A stretch of DNA of 64,000 nucleotides from an uncultured Oxalicibacterium sp. (lineage in GTDB: Bacteria; Pseudomonadota; Gammaproteobacteria; Burkholderiales; Burkholderiaceae_D): contig NZ_CAJYMD010000028.1 in the NCBI RefSeq assembly GCF_913776015.1, positions 59,924 to 123,923 of the forward strand. The letters are read 5' to 3'. The notes below the pieces were generated by a model that was given only the letters and a program-made list of their open reading frames with translations, was not told the DNA's origin and did no database searches. Shown piece after piece: positions 34,506 through 42,621 of the stretch. The translations under genes and the position numbers were made by a program. Position 1 is the first letter of the stretch; the number at the start of each line of letters is the position of its first letter.

Positions 34506-35100
34506 TCGCGCGCTCAAGATCGGCCTCGTATCGATCTCGGACCGCGCTTCGGCCGGCATCTATCAGGACGAAGGCTTGCCTGCTCTGCAAGCGTGGTTCA
34601 CTGCCGCACTGACGAGCGCGTGGGAAATCGAAACTCGCCTGATTCCTGATGAACGTCCGGCGATCGAGCAGGCGCTGATCGAACTGGTGGATTACGCACG
34701 TTGCGACCTCGTCATCACCACCGGCGGCACCGGCCCATCGCGCCGCGATGTAACGCCCGAAGCGACACTAGCAGTCGCCACCAAGGAAATGCCGGGCTTC
34801 GGCGAACAGATGCGCCAGATCAGCCTGCAATTCGTGCCGACTGCGATCCTGTCGCGCCAGGTTGCCGTGATCCGCGAAACCGCCGATCACGCGGCACTGA
34901 TCATGAATCTGCCGGGCCAGCCCAAGTCGATCAAGGAAACGCTGGAAGGCTTGAAAGACGCCGAAGGCAAGCAACTGGTCGGCGGCATCTTTGCGGCGGT
35001 GCCGTATTGCATCGATCTGATCGGCGGGCCGTACATCGAAACCAATGAAGCCGTCTGCAAAGGCTGGCGGCCCAAGCACGCAATCCGCACGCCCAAATAA
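34486..35100 (+). CDS. mog: Molybdopterin adenylyltransferase
   Basis: IGLVSISDRASAGIYQDEGLPAL, DLVITTGGTGPSRRDVTPEATLAV, MNLPGQPKSIKETLEG. Start overlaps the yjgA 3' end by 20 nt. Confidence 0.9.
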   Translation: MTTNNPDRALKIGLVSISDRASAGIYQDEGLPALQAWFTAALTSAWEIETRLIPDERPAIEQALIELVDYARCDLVITTGGTGPSRRDVTPEATLAVATKEMPGFGEQMRQISLQFVPTAILSRQVAVIRETADHAALIMNLPGQPKSIKETLEGLKDAEGKQLVGGIFAAVPYCIDLIGGPYIETNEAVCKGWRPKHAIRTPK

Positions 35101-35136
35101 CTGTTTTCTTCCGATTTACTCACGTACTCAACGATC

Positions 35137-35799
35137 ATGACCCTGCCTGCCGTCGAACTGCAAACCTCTCCCAATCCGACCGTTTCCATCATCTGGATGC
35201 ATGGCCTCGGCGCCGATGGCAATGACTTCGTACCGATCGTCAAGGAACTGGATCTGGCCGGCTTGCCCGGCATTCGCTTTGTTTTCCCGCACGCGCCCAT
35301 GCTGCCGGTAACGATTAACGGCGGCCGCATGATGCCAGCCTGGTACGACATCTGGGCAACGGAATTCGGCCGTGACGACGACGAACAAACCATTCGCGAT
35401 TCGCAAAAGGAAATCGATGCGTTGATCGCGCGCGAGAACGAACGCGGTATTGCGACTGACAAAATCCTCATCGCCGGTTTCTCGCAAGGCTGTGCCATGA
35501 CTTTGCAAACCGCCCTGCGCCATCCGCAAAAACTGGCCGGCCTGCTGTGCCTGTCCGGTTATCTGCCATTAGAATCCTCGTTCGAAACCGAACGTAGCGA
35601 TGCCAACGAAAACACGCCGATCTACTATGCACACGGCATCGGCGATCAGGTGATCCCGATCACGCGCGCCAAGCAATCGCTGGCTGTGTTGCAGAAAGCA
35701 GGCTACGACGTGGAATGGCACGAGTACAACATGCCGCATTCGGTGTGCATGGAAGAGATCATTGATATCTCGAATTTCTTGAAGAAAGTACTGAAGTAA
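35137..35799 (+). CDS. Carboxylesterase/phospholipase (alpha/beta hydrolase)
   Basis: IIWMHGLGADGNDFVPIVKEL, nucleophile elbow GFSQGCAMTLQTAL, HGIGDQVIPI, MPHSVCMEEI. Confidence 0.93.
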   Translation: MTLPAVELQTSPNPTVSIIWMHGLGADGNDFVPIVKELDLAGLPGIRFVFPHAPMLPVTINGGRMMPAWYDIWATEFGRDDDEQTIRDSQKEIDALIARENERGIATDKILIAGFSQGCAMTLQTALRHPQKLAGLLCLSGYLPLESSFETERSDANENTPIYYAHGIGDQVIPITRAKQSLAVLQKAGYDVEWHEYNMPHSVCMEEIIDISNFLKKVLK

Positions 35800-35820
35800 T
35801 TTCTTCGGAAGACTTGGATC

Positions 35821-35850
35821 AAAAAGCACGCTTTCTGCGTGCTTTTTTTG
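35821..35850 (+). terminator. Intrinsic terminator downstream of the esterase gene
   Basis: AAAAAGCACGC-tttct-GCGTGCTTTTTTTG. Confidence 0.85.
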
Positions 35851-35909
35851 TTTTTTGATTCTTGAGAAAATGGCCAACTTCAAGAATGGAGTTCCATGTG
35901 TTTACCAGG

Positions 35910-36115
35910 GGTGCCCCGGCCCGGCGGCCACTCGCTTTTCTTGTCTCGCCAAGAAAAGTAAGCAAAAGAAGGCGACCGTAACATCGCTGCCTTCCGGATT
36001 CCCAGTGCTGCAACGCAAGAAATGGGAAATACCCGAAACTCGCTTCGCTCAAACATCGGTCATTTCTAATCCATTTCTCACATCGCATCACTGGCAGCGC
36101 CAAGGCGGATGTCTA
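35910..36115 (+). repeat. Left copy of a diverged ~200-nt inverted repeat with internal hairpin
   Basis: Contains CCCGGCGGCCACTCGCTTTTCTTG-tctcgc-CAAGAAAAGTAAGCAAAAGAAGGCGACCGTAAC...CCTTCCGGATTCCC...GAAACTCGCTTCGCTCAAACA...TTTCTAATCC...CATCACTGGCAGCG. Aligns with the reverse complement of 36190-36405. Outer boundaries approximate. Confidence 0.75.
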
Positions 36116-36189
36116 TCCAATACATTGGCGCACGTATCTAACAATACAAAACCATCACTCTTCACTTCTTGCCTCTGCCAAGACCTTCA

Positions 36190-36405
36190 AATCCCGCTTG
36201 TACGCAGCCAATGATGGTCGATTCAAATCGGATCAGAAACGGGTGTGTTTGAGCACGCAGTGCGAGTGTCGTCCGTTTCCCGATTTGGATGGAACAGCGG
36301 CGGGAATCCGAAGGGCTGTGTAACCGCGATCGCCTTTCTTTTGCCTACTTTCTTTGGCGAAGCAAAGAAAGTAGGTAGCCGCCGGGCTACCCCCGGCAAG
36401 CCTGT
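36190..36405 (-). repeat. Right copy of the diverged inverted repeat with internal hairpin
   Basis: Reverse complement: CCCGGCGGCTACCTACTTTCTTTG-cttcgc-CAAAGAAAGTAGGCAAAAGAAAGGCGATCGCGGTTAC...CCTTCGGATTCCC...GACACTCGCACTGCGTGCTCAAACA...TTTCTGATCC...CATCATTGGCTGCG. Outer boundaries approximate. Confidence 0.75.
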
Positions 36406-36447
36406 CCGAAGAACCGACATCATCAGCCTCAAACAAACGAAGCAAGC

Positions 36448-36479
36448 AAAAAAATGCCGCTCATCCAAGCGGCATTTTT
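36448..36479 (-). terminator. Terminator downstream of purU
   Basis: AAAAAATGCCGCT-catcca-AGCGGCATTTTT. Confidence 0.85.
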
Positions 36480-36497
36480 ACGCACACAAAAACAACT

Positions 36498-37361
36498 TCA
36501 CTTAAATACCACCGTCCTGTTTCCATTCAACAGAATGCGATGCTCGACGAAATATTTAACCGCCCTTGCCAGCACCACACATTCGACATCGCGCCCGATC
36601 GCGGTAAAGGTTGCCGGATCCATTGCATGATCAACGCGCGCCACGTCCTGTTCGATGATCGGCCCTTCATCCAGATCGCCAGTGACGAAGTGAGCCGTTG
36701 CACCGATCAGTTTGACGCCGCGATCATGCGCCTGATAGTAAGGCTTGGCACCCTTGAAGCTGGGCAGGAAGGAGTGATGGATATTGATCGCCCGGCCTTC
36801 GAGCGCCTTGCACATTTCGGGCGAGAGAATCTGCATGTAGCGCGCCAACACGACGAGATCGATGTCGGCACTTTCAATGATTTCCAGCACACGCTCTTCC
36901 TGCGTGCGCTTGACGGCATCCGACGCCCCGGTTGCGAGCGGCAGATGATGGAAAGGAATGTTGTAGCTGGCGGCGAGCTGATAGAAATCAGTATGGTTGG
37001 AGACAATCGCCGGAATCTCGACCGGCAGCAAGCCGCTGCGATAACGGAATAGCAAATCGTTCAGGCAATGCCCGATCTTCGACACCATCAATAACAGGCG
37101 CGGCTTGCGATGTGCATCGAACAACTGCCACGTCATTTGCAACGCATCAGCCAGTTCGGCAAATCCATGCCGCAATCCGTCACCATCGATTGAGCCGTCG
37201 CCCGAAAAATGCACGCGCATGAAAAAGCGCTGTGACGAAGGATCGCCGAATTGCGCAGAATCGAGAATGTTGCAGCCGTGATCGGCCAGATAACCGGATA
37301 CGCGCTGCACAATGCCGCGCTGGTCGAGGCAGGAGAGATTGAGGATGTATTGCGGTTGCAT
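36498..37361 (-). CDS. purU: Formyltetrahydrofolate deformylase
   Basis: N-terminal ACT domain (YILNLSCLDQRGIVQRVSGYLADHGCNILDSAQFGD), formyltransferase-fold core (VLARYMQILSPEMC, INIHHSFLPSFKGAKPYYQAHDRGVKLIGATAHFV...DEGPIIEQDV). Confidence 0.95.
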   Translation of the reverse strand: MQPQYILNLSCLDQRGIVQRVSGYLADHGCNILDSAQFGDPSSQRFFMRVHFSGDGSIDGDGLRHGFAELADALQMTWQLFDAHRKPRLLLMVSKIGHCLNDLLFRYRSGLLPVEIPAIVSNHTDFYQLAASYNIPFHHLPLATGASDAVKRTQEERVLEIIESADIDLVVLARYMQILSPEMCKALEGRAINIHHSFLPSFKGAKPYYQAHDRGVKLIGATAHFVTGDLDEGPIIEQDVARVDHAMDPATFTAIGRDVECVVLARAVKYFVEHRILLNGNRTVVFK

Positions 37362-37461
37362 GATGGACCTTGAGGAGGTCGCCCGCCAACCGGGCGAGAC
37401 AAGGCATTCTCGCACAGCGATCCCTACAGCTTGCTTACATGGCAAGCGGAAACGACAAAGA

Positions 37462-37487
37462 CGGGTAGCGTACTCGGACGCTACCCG
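37462..37487 (-). terminator. Hairpin downstream of the bactofilin gene
   Basis: CGGGTAGCGT-actcgg-ACGCTACCCG perfect 10-bp stem; modest T-rich stretch on the minus strand. Confidence 0.6.
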
Positions 37488-37518
37488 AAGTGGGCAGAAC
37501 GGCTAAAACCGCTCTACT

Positions 37519-38064
37519 TCAAACGCTCTTCGCGACAGCCGCCATTTTCGGTGGCGACGAAGCGGCACCGGTACCGACCTGCACGTCACCGGCCAGTTGG
37601 CCGCCCTCTTCGATGACTACATTGCCGTAGCGGATCTTGCCCGACACCTTGCCGGTGGCGTAGATCACGAGCTTCTGACGCACAGTCAAGTCGCCATCGA
37701 ATTCGCCATGAATCTCGGCAATGTCGATACCGGCCGAGCCCTTGAACGAGCCGTCCTTGGCAATCTGGATCACGCGCGAATCCATGGTTGCCTCGACGAA
37801 GCCTTCGACCACCAGCGTATCGCAATCGGTGATCTCTACACCCTTGAGCTTGATGTTCGGACCGACGATCAGTTTGCTGCCGACTTCGTTCGTGCTCGGA
37901 GCCTGTTGCTGATTACCGCTGTTGAGGGAATTGTTCATGGCGCCCTTGTTGAATGCGTTATTGGTATTGGCTGTATTGGAAAGTACCGAGGAATTGGTGG
38001 TGCTCAGCGGAGGATTGGGGGTGTTGTTGTCACGTTTGCCAAAAAGCGTGTCGGAACGAAGCAT
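37519..38064 (-). CDS. Bactofilin (polymer-forming cytoskeletal protein)
   Basis: KLIVGPNIKLKGVEITDCDTLVVEGFVEATMDSRVIQIAKDGSFKGSAGIDIAEIHGEFDGDLTVRQKLVIYATGKVSGKIRYGNVVIEEGGQLAGDV beta-helix repeat pattern. Likely start at 38064. Confidence 0.9.
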   Translation of the reverse strand: MLRSDTLFGKRDNNTPNPPLSTTNSSVLSNTANTNNAFNKGAMNNSLNSGNQQQAPSTNEVGSKLIVGPNIKLKGVEITDCDTLVVEGFVEATMDSRVIQIAKDGSFKGSAGIDIAEIHGEFDGDLTVRQKLVIYATGKVSGKIRYGNVVIEEGGQLAGDVQVGTGAASSPPKMAAVAKSV

Positions 38065-38489
38065 GGAATCTCCTGGGAATAATTGTCGCAATGACGTTTG
38101 GTACGGTTTCGGTACGCTCACAGCATGAAACTGTGCATCGCGTTGTAACGACGTTGCGGGCCTACTGTTTTCACTCGGCAATGCAGATATTCAATGCTCA
38201 ACAGAAATGTTGAAATATTGCATTTTTTACATCAAACAAAGCCTTGCGTCTTTGTGCGTTACCGCACATAAAAGTTCGGCGTTGTTACATTTTTTATGAC
38301 AGTTTTTTGATTGCTTTCCAGAGCGAAACGACATTGCCCCAAGCACCGGCAAACACATTCCGTTTTTCATTTCCACACATCAAATTTCCGTACTCTTCTC
38401 TGGCTGATTTTCCTGCGCTGCAACTTGACAGGCACCATGACAGCGCGCGATGCTGCTGCCCACATAACAAAAACTTCAGGGGGTAACCA

Positions 38490-39572
38490 ATGCACGAGCT
38501 GCAATCCACACGGGCTGTCATTCATGATGCCGACGATGCGCCGCAGCGCTTTTCCTTCCATGGAACGGGCAGCGAATATTTCCGCATCTGGATCGTGAAT
38601 CTGCTGCTGTCCATCGTCACGCTGGGCATCTATTCAGCCTGGGCCAAAGTTCGTCGGACCAAATACTTCTACGGCAGCACACGCGTTGCAGGTGCATCGT
38701 TCGAATATCACGGCAACCCGGTGGCGATCCTGAAAGGTCGCATCGTGGCATTCGTGCTCATCGTGATTTACAACATCTCGATGGAAACATCGGGTCTCAT
38801 GGGCCTGCTGATGATTGCCGCCGTCATGGCAGTCGCGCCGTGGCTGATCTGGAAAAGCCTGCAGTTCAAGCTCTACAACTCCAGCTATCGCGGCATTCGT
38901 TTCGGCCTGCGCGGATCCATGGGTGCCGCCTATCGCGTGTATCTGCTGTGGCCACTGCTGACGTTTTTCACGCTCTTTCTGGCCGCACCTTTTGCGCACC
39001 AGCGCATGAAGCAGTTCCAGCACGACGAAAGCCGCTTCGGCGCCACGCATTTCTCTTTTCACGCAACCGTTGGGCAGTTTTATCGTGCCTATCTGCTGGT
39101 GTTCGCCATCTGGCTGGCGGGCATTATTGCCATCTCGGTATTTCTCGGAGGGGGTCTCATCGCCTTTTTCATGGGCTTGCGTGAAGGTGGCGAACCCAAT
39201 GCCGCAACCTTGACGGCCTTCTTTTCATTCCTGCTGGCGCTCTACGCATGGATGTTTCTGCTGTTTCCGATCTTTGTCACGCTCGTGCAAAACCTGATCT
39301 GGAATAACACGCGTCTTGGTGAACATCGCTTCACCTGCGACATGAAATGGCCACGCATGGTATTCATTACCGCGACCAATATCCTCGGCATCATCTGCAC
39401 GCTGGGGCTGTTCATTCCATTTGCGAAGATTCGCATGCTGCGATATCGCGTGGAATCCATGACGCTGCTACCGGACGGCAATCTCGATGCCTTCGTCGCC
39501 GATGCCCAAGCACAAGCGTCAGCGACTGGTGAAGGCATGGCTGATTTGCTCGACTTCGATCTTTCTCTTTGA
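38490..39572 (+). CDS. YjgN-family (DUF898) membrane protein
   Basis: FHGTGSEYFRIWIVNLLLSIVTLGIYSAWAKVRRTKYFYGSTRVAGASFEYHGNPVAILKGR and repeated TM segments. Confidence 0.9.
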   Translation: MHELQSTRAVIHDADDAPQRFSFHGTGSEYFRIWIVNLLLSIVTLGIYSAWAKVRRTKYFYGSTRVAGASFEYHGNPVAILKGRIVAFVLIVIYNISMETSGLMGLLMIAAVMAVAPWLIWKSLQFKLYNSSYRGIRFGLRGSMGAAYRVYLLWPLLTFFTLFLAAPFAHQRMKQFQHDESRFGATHFSFHATVGQFYRAYLLVFAIWLAGIIAISVFLGGGLIAFFMGLREGGEPNAATLTAFFSFLLALYAWMFLLFPIFVTLVQNLIWNNTRLGEHRFTCDMKWPRMVFITATNILGIICTLGLFIPFAKIRMLRYRVESMTLLPDGNLDAFVADAQAQASATGEGMADLLDFDLSL

Positions 39573-39573
39573 G

Positions 39574-40563
39574 ATGGCAATGCAGGGCATTTATTACGAT
39601 GGCAAGACGTCGCGTGCGCATCGCGTCACGCTGGAAGTGATCGACGATACGCTTTCCCTCCACGGCGACGTGATGCGCCAATGTCCGTTGAATGACCTGC
39701 GCGTATCTGAACGCACGCGCCATGCACCGCGCAAGGTGACCTTTCCCGATGAGGCGTATGTCGAAATCGAGGATGCGCAGGCGTTCGAAGCCTTGCTGGC
39801 GCAAACCGGCTTTGCCGATTCCGTTGTCGTGCGCGCCCAGCAAAGCTGGCGTGGCACGTTGATGGCTCTCGCCCTGACTGCCTTTGTCTTGGTAACCGGT
39901 TATCTATACGGCTTACCACTGGCGGCAGACATCGTCTCGCGCGCCTTGCCGGAACGCATCGAACGCTCAATCGGCCAAGGCATGCTGGGTCTTCTGGACC
40001 AGCGCATCCTCGCGCCCAGCCGGCTGCCTGACGCACGGCAATCGGCACTGCGCGAACGCTTCGCCGCCATGACGCCACCGCGCGACGGCGCACCGCAATA
40101 CACGCTGGTATTTCGGGCGAGTCGCATCGGCCCCAATGCCTTCGCCCTGCCTTCCGGCGAAATCGTGATGACGGATGAACTAGTGCAATTGCTGGATAAC
40201 GATCAGCAGGTGCTCAGTGTTCTGGCACATGAACTTGGTCATCTGCATGAGCGTCACCTGATGCGACGACTGATTCAAAGTTCGGCCGTCGGTGCCGTCG
40301 TCACCATGCTGTTCGGCGATGCCTCTGCCGTCGTTGCCAACATCCCCACCTTGCTGATGGACATGCATTATTCGCGCGAAGCCGAGCGCGAAGCAGATGA
40401 TTATGCGATCGCCATGCTGAAAGCCAATGGCATACCGCTTTCGCAGATGGCTGCCGGTTTCGAAAAACTGCAACAGCAGCTCGGTGACGACAAGGAAACA
40501 TCGTATTTCGCTTCACATCCTTCAACGTCGGAACGCATTGCTCGCATTCTGAAAGCGCAATAA
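39574..40563 (+). CDS. M48-family metallopeptidase
   Basis: VLAHELGHLHERH zinc motif, YSREAEREADDYAIAML, ASHPSTSERIARI. Start at ATG 39574, just after the DUF898 stop. Confidence 0.92.
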   Translation: MAMQGIYYDGKTSRAHRVTLEVIDDTLSLHGDVMRQCPLNDLRVSERTRHAPRKVTFPDEAYVEIEDAQAFEALLAQTGFADSVVVRAQQSWRGTLMALALTAFVLVTGYLYGLPLAADIVSRALPERIERSIGQGMLGLLDQRILAPSRLPDARQSALRERFAAMTPPRDGAPQYTLVFRASRIGPNAFALPSGEIVMTDELVQLLDNDQQVLSVLAHELGHLHERHLMRRLIQSSAVGAVVTMLFGDASAVVANIPTLLMDMHYSREAEREADDYAIAMLKANGIPLSQMAAGFEKLQQQLGDDKETSYFASHPSTSERIARILKAQ

Positions 40564-40594
40564 AACGTCGACTCCCAAATCATATGGGCGAAAA

Positions 40595-40622
40595 AAAAAC
40601 GCTGCCCGAAGGCAGCGTTTTT
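40595..40622. terminator. Bidirectional terminator between the M48 peptidase gene and efp
   Basis: AAAAACGCTGCC-cgaa-GGCAGCGTTTTT. Confidence 0.88.
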
Positions 40623-40641
40623 CGTTTGTGGCAACCGTGAA

Positions 40642-41217
40642 TCAGTTACGCACGATTTTCTTGTATTCGTTGGTACGCGTATCGATCTCGATGATGTCGC
40701 CCTGATCAACGAACAAAGGCACCTGCACGGTGTGCTGGTTGGCTTCGATGGCGTTTTCGATCTTGGCTTCTTTCAGAACGTTACCCGAGGTATTGCCCTT
40801 GACGGCTGGTTCCGAGTAGACGACCTGGCGTGCGATCGTGGTTGGCAGTTCGACCGAAATGGCTTTGCCGTCGTAGAACACGGCTTCGCACTCCATACCG
40901 TCTTTCAGGTAGTTGATGGCATCGCCGAGGTTTTCGGCTTCGATTTCGAACTGGTTGTACTCTTCATCCATGAAGACGAACAGCGGATCGGCAAAGTACG
41001 AATAAGTGACTGGCTTCTTGTCGAGCACCACCACGTCGAACTTGTCGTCACCACGGAAAACGTTTTCCAGCGGGCTGTTGGTCAGCAGGTTTTTCATCTT
41101 CCACTTGTAGGTGAAGCCTGTGCGGCTCGAACCGTTGACGTCGGAACGCAGGACGATGAATGGTTTGGCGTCCACCATGATGATGTTGCCAACACGAACT
41201 TCTTTTGCGAATTTCAT
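40642..41217 (-). CDS. efp: Elongation factor P
   Basis: 191 aa ([44 protein letters not shown]...). Loop Arg at position 32, adjacent to earP. Confidence 0.93.
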   Translation of the reverse strand: MKFAKEVRVGNIIMVDAKPFIVLRSDVNGSSRTGFTYKWKMKNLLTNSPLENVFRGDDKFDVVVLDKKPVTYSYFADPLFVFMDEEYNQFEIEAENLGDAINYLKDGMECEAVFYDGKAISVELPTTIARQVVYSEPAVKGNTSGNVLKEAKIENAIEANQHTVQVPLFVDQGDIIEIDTRTNEYKKIVRN

Positions 41218-41321
41218 AGGGATTCAGCTAATTTAAGAGGGTTGCATGAAGGTTATCTGCCGGCCCGCGGTCAACAGCGCCCTTCATGTTCGAGCGAAAG
41301 CGGTTGCAGACTAACCGCGCA

Positions 41322-42500
41322 TTATACCGGCTTTTTACCCTGCTCCGCGCGCAAATCGGCAGCAAAACGCAACAGGTTGCACGATAAGTCCCCATTTGCC
41401 AGCATGCTTTCCTGCCAACGATCCGCCTGGTCGGCAATTTCCGGCAATTGGTTTTGCAAGGCAGTCCAGCATGCGACAGGGTCTGCTTCGAGCGCGCCAT
41501 TCCAGTACAGCGAAAATTGCGCAAGTGACGGAAAGGCAGACGCATAACGTTGCAGGAAGGCGCGCAACTTGACGTGGTGCAGATTTTCATCCTGCGGATA
41601 GATGTGCCAGACGAAAGGCCGCGCCGCCCACTGCGCCCGCACGAACGAATCCTCGCCACGTACAAAATTCAGATCGCAGGCCCATAACAATCGATCGTAA
41701 TCGGGTTGCGGCACAAACGGCAGCACCTTGACCGTTAGCGCACCGTGCGTGGCACTGGCACCCGCAATCGGTGGCTGCTGCAGAAAAGCCTGCACGGCTT
41801 CGACGGCCACGCCTTCCGGAACAAGGCACGTCACAGCCTGTGTCGCTGCCTGCCAAAGCGCAAACAGTGAACGTACAGGCGCATGCGGATAACAGAACAG
41901 CGATATCTTGAATGCGGCACTTTGCTCCGGCGTCAAGCCCAGCCTCTGCAGAAACGCCTGCTGTGTTGCCCGATCCGCCTGAAATGCTTGTCGTTGCGCA
42001 TGCAAGCCTGCTTCGCACAACAAGCCACCGGTTTTCGCGGTAAAACCGGGAAAGAAAAAATGCTTGGTCAATGGCAGACGCGGATGCATGGATGGCAGAC
42101 GATGACAGCCTTCGACCCACTCTTCCGCCGTCAACCCTTCCAGATTCAACCAGACAGGCTTGATCGGACGCGTTGCCATTGCCTCGATATAGCCGGGGGG
42201 AATATCGCAGGCAAAGAATTCGATGACGATGTCGGCAATCTCCGCAGGTGCGAATGTGCCGGCCTGATCACGCCAGTGACGTACCGTGACGCCAGCGATG
42301 CATTGCACATCCGCTTCGCATTGCACTTCAGGACAGATGCGCTGGAAACTGCGCAGATCATCAACCCAAAGCGTGACCGCTACGCCGTGTTCATGCTGCA
42401 ACTGGCGCGCCAGACGCCAGCAAATGCCGATGTCACCATAGTTATCGACGACTTTGCAAAACAAGGCCAGCGTTATCGGAGAAGAGTAGGACAATGCCAT
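41322..42500 (-). CDS. earP: EF-P arginine rhamnosyltransferase EarP (DUF2331)
   Basis: ALFCKVVDNYGDIGICWRLARQLQHEHGVAVTLWVDDL, NFVRGEDSFVRAQWAARPFVWHIYPQDENLHHVKL. Confidence 0.92.
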   Translation of the reverse strand: MALSYSSPITLALFCKVVDNYGDIGICWRLARQLQHEHGVAVTLWVDDLRSFQRICPEVQCEADVQCIAGVTVRHWRDQAGTFAPAEIADIVIEFFACDIPPGYIEAMATRPIKPVWLNLEGLTAEEWVEGCHRLPSMHPRLPLTKHFFFPGFTAKTGGLLCEAGLHAQRQAFQADRATQQAFLQRLGLTPEQSAAFKISLFCYPHAPVRSLFALWQAATQAVTCLVPEGVAVEAVQAFLQQPPIAGASATHGALTVKVLPFVPQPDYDRLLWACDLNFVRGEDSFVRAQWAARPFVWHIYPQDENLHHVKLRAFLQRYASAFPSLAQFSLYWNGALEADPVACWTALQNQLPEIADQADRWQESMLANGDLSCNLLRFAADLRAEQGKKPV

Positions 42501-42621
42501 AAAGTCAGGATTCGGAAACGCACAATTCGTATACGCGCAGCTTGCGGTGATCCATCAAGCGAAACCCGCATGATAGATCACACTGCCTGCATTCACTGCA
42601 CGCCAGCATGCGTATGACGCT

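Noticed and set aside
36223-36468. 81-aa minus-strand ORF inside the right inverted repeat
   Set aside because: Probably a junk ORF from the repeat itself. The counterpart frame in the left copy is only partly kept, so it is treated as a repeat rather than a gene.
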